In this document: positions 24,784 through 38,326 of the stretch, piece by piece
Layout: the number at the start of each line of letters is the position of its first letter
How positions within the stretch are numbered: the stretch's first letter is position 1
Assembly (NCBI GenBank): GCA_034620365.1
Contig: JAQGEQ010000180.1
Span: forward strand, 1-64,000
DNA length: 64,000 nucleotides
Reading direction: 5' to 3'
DNA from: Pegea sp. RAD2-039
Lineage: Eukaryota; Chordata; Thaliacea; Salpida; Salpidae
Translations under genes and position numbers: made by a program
The notes under the pieces: model-generated
What the model saw: the letters and a program-made list of their open reading frames with translations, nothing else
What the model was told of the DNA's origin: nothing
Database searches by the model: none

Positions 24784-27700
24784 TTCTGTTAAATCCTGCA
24801 AAATCTTTTAAATGTTTAAGTTGAAGTCTTTCAAAATAAAGTTTAAAATCAAGTCCCACCAATAAGACTATCTAAAATCGAAAGAAATTGAAGTACTTTT
24901 AGCTACTTTCTTTTTACAATAATGATTAGACTATGCTTACTTTTAATAGTGAAATTATTTTTTTTCTTTTTTATTATTCTGCTTTGTAATATTAAAAAAA
25001 AGAGTTTTTTAATAAAGGTAAAATAGAACAAAAAATAGAATTTCTTTTGTTAGATCTTATTTCATGTAAGATCATAAAAACGTTTTTAATGGTTATGATC
25101 AATCTTACAAAGACTATTAAATACTCCTGGAAGTTTCATGCTTCAAATATTTTAAGTAAATAAATACTCCATTCTACACTTTTTTGCTTTCCCAATAAAC
25201 ACAATTTCTTTATAGTTATCTTAAATATAAGAAAGTGTTGAATTTTTATTGTTAAAATATTATTCTAAATTCTACAAACGAAATTCTATATTTGAATTTT
25301 GCTTTTATCAAGCATGTAAAGAATATATTAAATTGTATATCTTAGTCTGGGAAGAAATGAAACTTTAATCATTATGAAAAGGATGAGGAACAAAAACTTC
25401 AATTGCAACCAGAATTTTGCGATGAATAACTATGATGCAAAATTTCACTATTTATTCAAAAATGTTGATTATTTATTAATAATTATTCAATCAATTAATT
25501 TTAATTAGTTTTTTATATATTGATACCAAAAATCACTTTATAAAAAAAGAGATTAACACGAGTAGCATTGCTTGTAGGCTTTTTAACATCAATCAATAAG
25601 TAACCTTAGAAGTCTGATATCTCTTTACTAAATTGAACTATTTTAACAATCGATTTTGTGCACGAATGATTCCTATTCATCTGTGAAAGTTTAACAAATG
25701 CTATTAATATCAAACTTCGAATAAAAAACATTAAAAAGAGTTTATACAATCTGTTTTAAATTAGAATTATAATAATATTAAAAAAAGGAAAAATTCTCAG
25801 TTTAAAAATGGCAATGTTGGTAATATTATAACAGTTCAACTTCTGCTTGAACAACGCGAGTGATTCTGACATAAAACTATATATAATTAATAAAGAGTAT
25901 ATTAAATTGTGTATTTTAGTCTGGAAGGAAATGAGATTTTAATCCTTATAAAACAATAAAGAACAAAAACTTCGATTGTAACCACAAATGTATTAACGAT
26001 TGATTTTGTGCATGAATAATTCCTGTTCATCTGTGAACAATGAATCATTGATAATCAATCATCAATTTTCAAATAAAAAATGTTAAATGAATTTATAAAA
26101 TGTGTTTTAAAATTATTCGACTTTTATTAAATATAACATAAATTTCGGGAAATTCCTTCTACTAAATTAAAACTCAATGTTCAGTTCATACAAGTTATTA
26201 AAGACTTACAAAATAAAACATTCCAGAGACAAGTTTTTACTTTGATTCAATTTAAGAATATTAATATTTCTATAATATATAAGTTTATATAATTGGTATA
26301 ACTATAATACGTGACTTATTTTCGGTTAAAAACTTCAAAGGTTAAGGAAATCAACTTTTGAAATTATTAACTTTTTATTGACAAATTTTAAACTTATTAA
26401 GCTCGAATAAATAAATTCATAAAATAAAATTTCTAGATATAATTCACTTACAAGGTTCAAGTGGTTCATTAAGATGCTAAAAAGCATTTGACAAATTACA
26501 AACCGATACTTTGAGTAATTTATATCTTGCAAAGTTTGTATAAAGATAGATACTGCTCCAAATAACTATATAAATTATTTCTGCTTGTACAGAATTATTT
26601 AAACATAGAAGATGCGTGGTTTCAACCATAAATGTCAAAATGAAATGTTTTTCTTTAACATCAAGCTGAATAAATCTTTCGTTCTTATAATAAATCAACA
26701 ACAGCAATTAAATCTCTCATATTTGAGGGTAATTAGCACGACATCCATCAACAATTTTTCAACCTAATATGATTTAGTGTAATCATTTTATACTAGTTTG
26801 TAACAACTTATAACTTTTGATACATTTACTACATCTAAACCTTCAGTAATAATTATTTTTCTTTTCAAAATGATGCCATATAACTACACCAAGATTATTT
26901 TCATTAAACAATTGTTAACGAGTCTTTGCTTTGCATCAGCATAGAATTAATCCCTTTTGTTATTATAGCTCAAGACTTTTTTTGGTTTGGTTCTTTTTCT
27001 TTAAGAGTATTTTAAAGTTAAAAGAACTTATATTCATTTATTTTTATTCGTTTGAAACCTTTAATGACATGCTGGTAACAGTGAAAATCTGTTTTAAGTA
27101 AAGTTTGTTTTCAATTGTGTTTTGATATATTTTGCGATATTGAGAAATAATATAAATATTAGCAACTTTACTATCAACTCATAAACAAAATTTTGTACCA
27201 TACAATTAGATGAAACCATTTACAATAAATCTTTAAACATCATTCTTACAACTAAATTTTTTAAACATTTTTAAAACTTTTAGAAATAGACATAAAACAG
27301 TAACTCTGAAAATACTATTTAAATGAAAGAGAATAAATACATAATTTCAATCTTCATTTTAGAAAGCTAATTCAGAATAGTTCAGAATTTCCAAGTAATA
27401 TCATAAGTCATAATCAAATTATAAGTTATAATTAAGTAAGATATTCAATTTAAATGATAAATTAGATTTATAAAACAGCAAAGACATTCATATTCATAGA
27501 TTAATAATGATCGAAGGTTCCTACTAAAGTAATTTAGTACTTTTGAAAATCTTGAAAGAAATCGTCAAAATAAATTCTTTTTCTAGAAAAAATTCAAAAT
27601 AGTTTTTAAATATTAATTTCTTTACAATTTTTTCAATTAAAGCATTGATAAAAACTTGCTGAAAAATAAATTCTTGCCGTTAAATGAGCAAATAATAATG

Positions 27701-27989
27701 AAATAATGAACCAATTGCATAAAAACTCAAAAGTTTTTATTTTTAATATAATTACTTAAAAGAATGTTTTTGATATTTTAGATACAGAAAATTTCTTTAA
27801 AGTGCTCTAAAGTTAATTAATTAATTTGTTCTGTTCAATACAATTATAAAATATGTGATAAATCTATTAAATGATTATCTTTACATGTTTTGTTGCTGTG
27901 ACTTCACTAGTTCGTATTCTAGATTGAATAAAATGTTTTTATAATATAAATTATAACGAAGAAAATTGATTAATTACTTATTAAATTTC

Positions 27990-28345
27990 AGACTAAATTT
28001 AGGTTATTTTAAAAAAATCTTATCATCGTTGTCGACGGTTTTGTCTTCCACAATTTCTGTAAAATCTTCAATTTCAATACTCCATGTTTCAGTTAGTTCT
28101 TCTTTCTTGTCTTTTCCTTCCACTTTTTCATCTTCTTCACTTGCTTTCTTTATTTCAAACAACTGTTAATTGACTTCTGCGTCTACCTTAATTTGTTTTG
28201 TAATGGAATTTTCTACCATTTTAAAACTTCTTCAATTTTCTTTTAAATTCATTTCTTCTTTAACTTTATTTTTAGCAACGAAACCATTTTAGTGTCTATC
28301 ATACTTCAATCTTTTAATAATATAATCACTAACCTCTATGTTATC
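27990..28345 (-). pseudogene. Acidic coding relic with an EF-hand-like loop, copy 1
   Basis: One minus frame encodes IKRLKYDRH, a stop, NGFVAKNKV, then a Lys/Glu-rich stretch reading TETWSIEIEDFTEIVEDK. The DRHQNGF pattern of copy 2 could be a worn EF-hand calcium loop. In this copy CAA has become TAA inside it. Two more in-frame stops are shared with copy 2, so the gene was dead before duplication. The family is otherwise not recognised. Confidence 0.4.
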
Positions 28346-29238
28346 ATAGATGACAATAAACGTACGGTCAATACAAACCATTCCAAGAGTAAGAAAATTT
28401 GAAAGCATAAAATTCTTTTAGCAAGCTAAAGCTTTCATTATATCCAAAAGTGTTTATTAGTATCAGTAAATTTTTATGTATTTAGAAAATGTTGTATATT
28501 CCTGGTTTTGATCTATCTTAGCTTCTATAAAGTTAAATTACTAGAGTTACATACCAAAAATATTTCTTTAAACTATTTATGAGGTTTTTTCATCTAAAAT
28601 TAACTTTTTATTATAACTACACTTGATGAATTTTATAATTTTCAATTCAATCAAAAGTAACTTTAAGCAGTTACTAATAAACAAGTAATTAAAACTAATC
28701 TTACATCAAAATATTTCCAAAGATGAAAACGCCTATTTTAGTTTGAGTTTTATTAATCTACATTAATTTGAAAATCATAAACAAGTTAAAATTTTGTTTA
28801 ATCTTTTTTTCGTCATTTATTTATTTTAAAATATTAGTATCCTTTGAAATAAATAACATTTGGACAATTTTGTTAACAAGTGATGTATAATGCTGCCAGC
28901 TTCTTTTTTCACTTAATTTAATATTTTTTGTTAATTACTTTTTTTTGCTTATGCTTCAATAGATTGAAGCTTATGCTTCATTGAATAAAACAAATAAATT
29001 GAAAGAACTTTTGTAAAACCTCTAACTTTTAAGGAACAAAAATTACCAACAAAACATTTCTCTATTAGTGGATATTAGTTTTATTTTTTATGTTCTTCTG
29101 AATTTAGTCAAACATTTTTTAATTATAATATACAAGTTACAACAGTTAGCACTTTTATAAAGTATGAAGTTTTGATATATTTACAATTGTTAGTAAGTAA
29201 CTAATGCAAGTAAATATATTGTGGAAGATTTCGCTTGT

Positions 29239-30768
29239 TTAACAAGTATTAAAATAGTCAGATTCTCCAGGATAAACTTCGATGTATAACTTATACAGCT
29301 TCTTCCATAGTTGCTGATCTCGCTTCCATATATTTTGTACATATGTTTCATCTAAAATCATTAATACACTCTTAGTAAACAATTGATAATAAGTAGAAAC
29401 TATTTCAAAAAATAATACTCATCAATTACCAATGTAATCGTGGTCGATGCAATGACAAATTTGACATCCACTGTAGGAGATGTAACAACATTTTTCTGAT
29501 GATTCACAACTGATGCCATCATCATTATCACATTTAGGAAGTTTAAAATCACTATCTTCAGGGCTAAAAATTTTGTTATATAAAATAAAAAATTTTAAAA
29601 TTTTTAAAAAAAGTTGTAAATTTACATTTTGTCTGCAAATTCTTTTAAAAACAATTCCAACATATTAACTCTCCAACTAAAATAATCACAAGACCATGCT
29701 CGGCGACGTCCACATTTAGATGAATCATCATAAAATCTTGAACAATTGAAGTCAACTGTTCTATCTTTACCAATAGGTGGACATTCTTAAAAACAGATTA
29801 GAATGAAATTAACTTGTCTTTAAACAATTAGATTGAATGTAATACTTGAAGATAGTGAAGTATAAGTTGTTGTTTCAGCTGTTGTTTCAACCACAGTTGT
29901 TGGTGGCTGAGTTATTGGTGCCTGAGTTGTTGGTAGCTGAGTTGTCGGTAGCTGAGTTGTTGTTGGTAGCTTAGTTGTTGTTGGCTGAGTTGTTGGTAGC
30001 TGAGTTGTTGGTGACTGAGTTGTTGGTAGCTCAGTTGTCGGTAGCTGAGTTGTTGGTGGCTGAATTATTGAAATATTATTACAAAGATCTTCAGAACAGA
30101 AGCTTTGTGAGCAAGTTTCTAAGTCTTCACTTTCACAAAAGGACGGATCGCTGAAAATACCGAAACTAATAGCGACACAGTATGCTGCATAGATTGTATT
30201 TGCGTCTGCAATTGAGATAAAAAATTATGTTTACCAAACTTATACTCACTCATAAGTAGGCTTTTAAAACGCTTTTTTGAAAGTTATCAAATAATAAAAT
30301 TAGAATTGAAATTAAAGTTGGATTATTTTGCAAATTTTGGATTGTATATTCTTTGTTCTTACCGGAAAGGGATTTAAATATAATAAAGTAGCAAGATGTG
30401 GATTCAGGACAGTCAGCTTCATCGCTTGTATATATATTTACTTCTTCTGTATTTTCTGGTCTTTCAGCAAGATAGTCCACACATTTGATTCCATCTAAAT
30501 TAAGAAACATTTACTTTGAAGTCGTTATTAAATATTCAGAATGTGTATTAATAAATATTGAAAAGACTTCTATTATCAGTATTATTATACTATTTGTGAG
30601 AATATATGTTAGTAAGAGTTTCTCTTTTCAAGCATACTACTTTGCGTTTATTGTAAAGAAGAAACAAATTTTCAAATATTATTAACAATAAATTATTCGA
30701 ATATTTTCACCTGCAGTATTCACAGCATAAATCAAAACTGTTACTAAAGCTAATACAATAGACTTCAT
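29239..30768 (-). CDS. Secreted Ly6-like / mucin-like linker / Cys-rich protein, copy 2 (six exons, about 318 aa)
   Basis: Proposed exons are 30711-30768, 30363-30494, 29846-30205, 29626-29785, 29430-29563 and 29239-29351, totalling 319 codons with every phase matching. The order is signal peptide, Ly6-like domain with eight cysteines ending SEDLCNN, a linker of eleven PTT-Q-type repeats (mucin-like, probably O-glycosylated), then a second Cys-rich part (NCSRFYDDSSKCG, CESSEKCCYISYSGCQIC) and the end YFNTC. The part from NCSRFY has a cysteine spacing loosely like ShKT domains, which is uncertain. The exon 3 donor (AAGTATT) is weak. If it is not used, the protein ends at 29820 with about 191 aa. 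The product is likely secreted; its partner is unknown. Confidence 0.7.
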
Positions 30769-33404
30769 TTCTGTTAAATCCTGCAAAATCTTTTAAATGT
30801 TTAAGTTGAAGTCTTTCAAAATAAAGTTTAAAATCAAGTCCCACCGGTAAGACTATCTAAAATCGAAAGAAATTGAAGTACTTTTAGCCACTTTCTTTTT
30901 ACAACAATGATCAGACTATGCTTACTTTTAATAGTGAAATTATCTTTTTTCTTTTTTATTATTCTGCTTTGTAATAGTTAAAAAAAGAGTTTCCTAATAA
31001 AGGTAAAATAGAACAAAAAATAGAATTTCTTTTGTTATATCTTATTTCATGTAAGATCATAAAAACGTTTGTAATGGTTATGATCAATCTTACAAACACT
31101 ACTAAATACTCCTGGAAGTTTCATGCTTCAAATATTTCAAGTAATTAAATATTCCATTCTACATTTTTTTGCTTTCTCAATAAAAACAGTTTCTTTATAG
31201 TTATCTTAAATATAAGAAAGTGTTGAATTTTCATTGTTAAAATGTTATTTTAAATTCTACAAACGAAATTCTAGATTTGAATTTTGCTTTTATCAAGCAT
31301 GTAAAGAATATATTAAATTGTGTATTTTAGTCTGGGAAGAAATGAGACTTTAATCATTGTGAAAAGGATGGAAACAAAAACTTCGATTGCAACCAGAAAT
31401 GTATTAACAATTGATATCGTGCATGAATAATTCCTGTTCATCTGTGAACAATGAATCATTGATAATCAATCATCAATTTTCAAATCAAAAATAGTAAACG
31501 AATTTATAAAATGTGTTTTAAAATTATTCGACTTTTATTAAATATAACATAAATTTCGGAAAATTCCTTCTACTAAATTAAAACTCAATGTTCAGTTCAT
31601 ACAATTTATTAAAGACTTACAAAATAAAACATTCCAGAGACAAGTTTTTACTTTGATTCAATTTAAGAATATTAATATTTCTATAATATATAAGTTTATA
31701 TAATTGGTATAACTATAATACGTGGCTTATTTTCGGTTAAAAACTTCAAAGGTTAAGGAAATAAACTTTTGGAATTATAAACTTTTTGTTGACAAATTTT
31801 AAACTTATTAAGCTCGAATAAATAAATTCATAAAATAAAATTTCTAGATATAATTCACTTACAAGGTTCAAGTGGTTCATTAAGATGCTAAAAAGCATTT
31901 GACAAATTACAAACCGATACTTTGAGTAATTTATATCTTGCAAAGTTTGTATAAAAGTAGATACTGCTCCAAATAACTGAATGAATTATTTTTGCTTGTA
32001 GAGAATTATTTAAATATATAAGATGCGTGGTTTCAACCATAAATGTCAAAATGAAATGTTTTTCTTTAACATCAAGCTGAATAAATCTTTCTTTCTTAAA
32101 ATAAATTAACAACAGCAATTAAATCTCTCATATTTGAGGGTAATTAGCACGACATCCATCAACAATTTTTCAACCTAATATGATTTAGTGTAATCTTTTT
32201 ATACTAGTTTGTAACAACTTATAACTTCTGATACATTTGCTACATCTAAACCTTCAGTAATAATTATTTTTCTTTTCAAAATGATGCCATATAACTAAAC
32301 CAAGATTATTTTCATTAAACAATTGTCAACGAGTCTTTGCTTTGCATCAGCATAGAATTAATCCCTTTTGTTATTAAAGCCCAAGACTTTTTTTGGTTTG
32401 GTTCTTTTTCTTTAAGAGTATTTTAAACTAAAAAGAATTTATATTCATAAATTTTCATTCGTTTGAAACCTTTAATGACATGCTGGTAACAGTGAAAATC
32501 TGTTTTAAGTATAGTTTGTTTTCAAATGTGTTTTGATATATTTTGCGATATTGAGAAATAATATAAATATTAGCAAATTTACTATCAACTCATAAACAAA
32601 ATTTTGTACCATACAATTAGATGAAACCATTTACAATAAATATTTAAACATCATTCTTACAACTAAATTTTTTAAACATTTTTAAAACTTTTAGAAATAG
32701 ACATAAAACGGTAACTCTGAAAATACTATTTAAATGAAACAGAATAAATACATAAATATTTTCAATCTTCATTTTAGAAAGCTAATTCAGAATAGTTCAG
32801 AATTTCAAAGTAATATCATAAGTCATTATCAAATTACAAATTATAATTAAGTAAGATATTCAATTTAAATGATAAATTAGATTTATAAAACAGCAAAGAC
32901 ATTCAGATTCATAGATTAATAATTATCGAAGGTTCCTACTAAAGTAATTTAATACTTTTGAAAATCTTGAAAGAAATCGTCAAAATAAATTTTTTTTCTA
33001 GAAAAAATTCAAAATAGTTTTTAAATATTAATTTCTTTACAATTTTTTCAATTAAAGCATTGATAAAAACTTGCTGAAAAATAAATTCTTGCCGTTAAAT
33101 CAACCAATAATAATGAAATAATGAACCAATTGCATAAAAACTCAAAAGTTTTTATTTTTAAAATAATTACTTAAAAGAATGATTTTGGTATTTTAGATAC
33201 AGAAAATTTCTTTAAAGTGCTCTAAAGTTAATTAATTAATTTGTTATGTTCAATACAATTATAAAATATGTGATAAATCTATTAAATGATTATCTTTACA
33301 TGTTTTGCTGCTGTGGCTTCACTAGTTTTTATTCTAAATTGAATAAAATGTTTTTATAATATAAATTATAACGAAGAAAATTGATTAATTACTTATTAAA
33401 TTTG

Positions 33405-33760
33405 AGACTAAATTTAGGTTATTTTTAAAAACTTTTATCATCGTTGTCGACGGCTTTGTCTTCCACAATTTCTGTAAAATCTTCAATTTCAATACTCCAT
33501 GTTTCAGTTAGTTCTTCTTTCTTGTCTTTTCCTTCCACTTTTTCATCTTCTTCGCTTAATTTCTTTATTTCAAACAACTGTTAATTGACTTCTGCGTCTA
33601 CCTTAATTTGTTTTGTAATGGAATTTTCTACCATTTTAAAACTTCTTCAAATTTCTTTTAAATTCATTTCTTTTTTAACTTTATTTTTAGCAACGAAACC
33701 ATTTTGGTGCCTATCATACTTCAATCTTTTAATAATGTGATCACTAACCTCTATGTTATC
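33405..33760 (-). pseudogene. Acidic coding relic with an EF-hand-like loop, copy 2
   Basis: Here the frame reads KYDRHQNGFVAKNKVKKEM without the stop seen in copy 1, then meets the same TGA and TAA as copy 1 before the acidic stretch ending TEIVEDKAVDNDDK. The EF-hand reading is a guess from the DxHxNG spacing. Confidence 0.4.
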
Positions 33761-34232
33761 ATAGATGACAATAAAAGCACAGGCAATACAAACCATTCTA
33801 AGAGTAACAAAATTTGAAATCACAATATTCTTTTAGCAAGCTAAAACTTTCATTATATTCAAAAGTGTTTATTAGTATCAGTAAATTTTTATGTATTTAG
33901 AAAATGTTGTTTATTCCTGGTTTTGATCTATCTTAGCTTCTATAAAGTTAAATTAATACGATTTCATTCTAAAAATGTTGGTAAAAACTATTTATGAGGT
34001 TTTTTACATCTAAAATTAAATTTTCATTTTTATTACACTTGATGAATTTCATAATTTTTAATTCAATCAAAAGTAACTATAAGCAGTTAATAATAAACAA
34101 GTAATTAAAACTAATCTTACATCAAAATATTTCCAAAGGAGAAAACGCCCATTTTAGTTTGAGTTTTATTAAACTACATTATTTTGAAAATCATAAACAA
34201 TTTAAATTTTGTTGACATTTTTTTCGTCGTTT

Positions 34233-35400
34233 AGTTATTAACAAATATTATACAATTTGTTTTGAAAGCTTTATTGAAATAAAATTGGTCAAATAAATTT
34301 TATTTTGTTTTAAATAGTATTCTTAATCAGAAAACGTTTGTAATAGTTAAAATATTAATAAAATTATTAAAAATATTTTTGGAATAATTATTTAATAATC
34401 TATTTTGAAATAATTTTTAGTAATTTAACATTTAAGTTTTCAAAATAAATTATTAACTTAATCATTGTGCCTTAATTACCGAATTTTAAAAATGTTTAAA
34501 CTAAGTTTGATTAATTAAAATATTTTATTCTTATTTATTAAATTTTTTGTTGCTTATTTAACTTGTTATATAATTAAATGTTTTAAAAAAATATCGAAAA
34601 TTTTCTTAGTTTTTTTTTCTACTTTTTGGTTTTTGTTATTTTGTAGAAACAGTTTTCTTTCATTTACAGGTTTATTAAAAAATTTGTTTATTATTATTTG
34701 TATATAAACTTTTTAACAACAACTTTAAATCAAAAATTACTTTGAAGTAGTTTATCTTTTCAATAAATTGATTTTGGGAAATAATTTATGTCTAATGAGT
34801 TATATTTTAAATTGTTTTTGTGATTTTATCTCTATTTATTTGTTGTAAACTTAACAATCTTGCATATTTAAGATTAATTTTAAAAGTAGGATTTTTTTTG
34901 TAGTTTATACAAAACAAATTTTTTTAAATGTATCATTGTATCAATGTATGATTCATAATTTGATCATTTTTAATTTAATTTATATTTTTACTGAAAATTT
35001 TAGCATTTCAAATATTAAGAGTAATTATATAAACATTTATGTTTACTAATTTTTCTATTTCCTTATTAAAATCTATACTTTTAACTTTAGAATATAGAAT
35101 GATATAAGATTATATTTTGATAATAATTGTCTAGAAAAAGTTTGCAAATTAATTTATTTATTTTCATTGGACCAATTTTGTTTTATTTATTATTTAGTTT
35201 TATCATTTCATGGCTTTAAAACTCATAGTTCAAAGCCTTGTTTATATTCCAAATATATTTGCTTATAACTATTCATGAAAAACTAAAAACTATTATTTAA
35301 GTTTTATTTCTACAATAACCATTTTAATTTATTTATTTTTTAGTGTATATATGTCTTGGGCATTTAGATAAATTGAAGACAAAAAGAAAGTTAATGGATT
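34233..35400. other. No gene seen
   Basis: Very AT-rich sequence without a supported feature between the Ly6 units and the DNAJC13 fragment. Confidence 0.5.
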
Positions 35401-36820
35401 ATGTCACAAATTATTGCTGATAATGTTGATATAGCTTGTTACTATGCAACCAAACATTCATGGAGAGGAAAGTAATTATTTGTTTATATCAGTTTATAAG
35501 AATTTATTGTTTATGGTGTAAAACTTAACATCATAATTAAAGAAGTCATTATTTACAATTTTATAGACTATTTATATGTATAAAAAATAGTTATTTTGTT
35601 AATACTTTTGTAAATATTTGTTAAATATATATCCATGCCTCTGCAGTGTTCCTATTTTTTACCTTATTGATGTTAAACTATGGTACTTGTTACCTTTCAT
35701 TATAGTCATATGGTTCTGTGATTACCTTAAAAACTAATTTGTTTTGTTATCTTCAGTCATGTGTTAATGTTAAGTAAAAAAATAAATTTCAGATTTTAAA
35801 ATATATTTTGTTTTTAGATATAAAAGGTTATTTGCAGTTGGAACAAAATCTGTTACTACATATAACCCAAGCTCATAAGAAATAACTAACCAAGTACCTT
35901 CAGTTTTCTGATATTTATTTGTTTATTTGATTTATATAAACATATTTACATAACTTTTGAAATATAGTATCAATGTATAAATACAACTATAAAAGAAGTT
36001 TTATAAAAATTCTTTTTAATTCGATTAATTCATTTTAAAATGTTGGAATGTATGACTTTTTAAATGTAGTTTTAGTTGAATTTTCACATTGTAATTTAGA
36101 TTTATTGTAATAATATTTAGTTAATGCATTTAAACAAATAAAAATTAAGTAAATAAATAGATCAACCTTCTTTAACATATTATTTAATTTGAGTTCATTT
36201 TAATGACTTTTTAAATTTCATTTTTTTAGTGGTCCTATAATGACTTTGCTGGCATCTTACCTGATAGTAAACCAAAAAATAATAAGTTTATAATATCCTT
36301 GCGTAAAACTGGTAAGAAGAACGAAACCATGAGTGTTTCATGTGAATACAGGGAGAATGTGAGCACTGAGACACTAGTAAGTACATTTTCATTCTAAATT
36401 CATCTTAAATGTACAAATGTGGAACCTAAAAATAGTATTTTTTGCTGACAGCGATTTTGTAAACACAACTTTTCGAGATCTTTTGAAGCAATTGAACTAG
36501 CTCACAATTAAATTTAATAATTAACTTCTAAACCTACAGCTTTTGCTTTATCATCATAAAATTTCAACTCATCGTTTTTATTACAGAGACATTGTAAAAC
36601 CACTTCAGATTCTTATCATAAAATAAAAAGATTTAATTCACGAAAGTTTCACTGGAGTAAAAATCATGTCCCGATTGTTCTAGAGGTATTTATTATCAGT
36701 TTTGATTGGATAAAGACATTTCTGTTGTAGGTTGCAGCCGCATCTATTCGCCAAATACACCTATCATCAAATAAAGTCTTGTCTACTTGTGATTATATAG
36801 ATATACAGCTTTTTTCTGAG
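35401..36820 (+). pseudogene. DNAJC13: DNAJC13/RME-8 N-terminal fragment (five exons, one premature stop)
   Basis: Exons 35401-35471, 35818-35893, 36230-36376, 36587-36685 and 36731-36820 join in phase with GT/AG borders. They read DIACYYATKHSWRGK, YKRLFAVGTKSVTTYNPSS, a TAA at 35876, EITNQ, WSYNDF, LRKTGKKNETM, FHWSKNHVPIVLE and a Cys/Tyr-rich end. This matches the first 190 or so residues of DNAJC13/RME-8, a 2,200-residue endosomal J-protein co-chaperone; this part is its PH-like lipid-binding region. The single stop replaces a leucine codon (TTA to TAA). No later exons occur: the tandem repeat at 36890 begins directly after, so the gene is truncated as well as stopped. Confidence 0.85.
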
Positions 36821-36889
36821 GTGAGAACATATTTCGAATTGATTAAAACTATCTCAACTAGATAACATTTGTATTTATAAGTCAACAAA

Positions 36890-38270
36890 GTATTTTAGTG
36901 GTTGAAGATGCTGAAGACTCATTTGTTTCTAGCACCTTGACTTGTAAAAACTCCTCGACCACCAACACCAAGTCAATAACAACTTGTCTTACAAACAAAT
37001 CTTGTGCTTGGTGGTTGAAGGTGCTGAAGACTCACCTGCTTCTAGCACCTTGACTAATAAAAACTCCTCGGCTACCACCACCAAGTCAATAATAACTTCT
37101 CTTATAAACAAATCTTGTGCTTGATGGTTGAAGGTGCTGAAGACTCACTTGCTTCTTGCACCTTGACTTATAAAAACTCCTCAACCAACAACATCAAGTC
37201 AATAATAACTTCTCTTATAAACAAATCTTGTGCTTGATGGTTGAAGGTGCTGAAGACTCACTTGCTTCTTGCACCTTGATTTGTAAAAACTCCTCCACTA
37301 CCAACACCAAGTCAATAATAACTTGTCTTACAAACAAATCTTGTATTTGGTGGTTGAAGGTGCTGAAGACTCACCTGCTACTAGCACCTTGACTTATAAA
37401 AACTCCTCGACCACCACCAAGTCAATAATAACTTGTCTTACAAACAAATCTTGTGCTTGGTGGTTGAAGGTGCTGAAGACTCACCTGCTACTAGCACCTT
37501 GACTAATAAAAACTCCTCGGCCACCAACACCAAGTCAATAATAACTTGTCTTACAAACAAATCTTGTATTTGGTGGTTGAAGGTGCTGAAGACTCACCTG
37601 CTACTAGCACCTTGACTTATAAAAACTCCTCGACCACCACCAAGTCAATAATAACTTGTCTTACAAACAAATCTTGTGTTTGGTGGTTGAAGGTGCTGAA
37701 GACTCACTTGCTTCTTGCACCTTGACTTATAAAAACTCCTCAACCAACAACATCAAGTCAATAATAACTTCTCTTATAAACAAATCGTGTGCTTGATGGT
37801 TGAAGGTGCTGAAGACTCACTTGCTTCTTGCACCTTGATTTGTAAAAACTCCTCCACTACCAACACCAAGTCAATAATAACTTGTCTTACAAACAAATCT
37901 TGTATTTGGTGGTTGAAGGTGCTGAAGACTCACCTGCTACTAGCACCTTGACTTATAAAAACTCCTCGACCACCACCAAGTCAATAATAACTTGTCTTAC
38001 AAACAAATCTTGTGTTTGGTGGTTGAAGGTGCTGAAGACTCGCCTGCTTCTAGCACCTTGACTTATAAAAACTTCTCGGCCGCTAACACCAAGTCAATAA
38101 TAACTTCTCTTACAAACAAATCTTGTATTTGGTGGTTGAAGGTGCTGAAAACTCACTTGATTCTAGCACCTTGACTTGTAAAAACTCCTCGGCTACCAAC
38201 ACCAAGTCAATAATAAATTGTCTTACAAACAAATCTTGTATTTGGTGGATGAAGGTGCTTTTTGTGTTTA
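36890..38270 (+). repeat. Tandem repeat, about 12 copies of a 112-base unit
   Basis: The unit begins near AAGTCAATAATAACTTGTCT and includes GGTTGAAGGTGCTGAAGACT. About 12 full copies and a partial one are present. GGTGCT and AGCACC flank an 18-base centre in most units, so each can form a hairpin. Variants recur with a spacing of about 559 bases (for example 37182 and 37741; 37295 and 37854), which shows a five-unit higher-order repeat. The period is not a multiple of three and the open frames shift from copy to copy, so it is not a coding repeat. It is not a CRISPR array: there are no unique spacers. Confidence 0.9.
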
Positions 38271-38326
38271 TGCTGTTCAAAGTTGATTTTTGTAAATTGA
38301 AGTAAAATAAATCTTTTTGTGTATAG

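Larger units (their letters stand above)
22955..28838. repeat. Tandem duplication, unit 1 (Ly6-like gene unit)
   Basis: The unit repeats head to tail at 28842-34232. It holds the gene at 23351-24783 and the relic at 27990-28345. Between them, 24784-27990 is AT-rich without a supported gene. Unit 1 has about 570 extra bases at about 25400-26000. They are flanked by a local repeat (25320-25430 resembles 25900-26010), which suggests a deletion in unit 2 or a local duplication in unit 1. Confidence 0.85.
28842..34232. repeat. Tandem duplication, unit 2 (Ly6-like gene unit)
   Basis: Second unit of the duplication at 22955-28838, carrying the better-preserved gene copy (29239-30768) and the relic at 33405-33760. 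The stretch 30769-33400 shows nothing I can support as a gene. Confidence 0.85.

Noticed and set aside
26335..26707. Overlapping minus-strand open frames, repeated at 31746-32118
   Set aside because: The two copies differ by many amino-acid changes and nothing supports splicing or a domain.
35876..35878. Possible reassigned stop codon (in-frame TAA in an otherwise good DNAJC13 frame)
   Set aside because: TAA, TAG and TGA all end other intact frames in this window, and the gene copy is truncated anyway.
36890..38270. Possible CRISPR-like array
   Set aside because: Units are contiguous tandem copies without unique spacers, in an animal genome.
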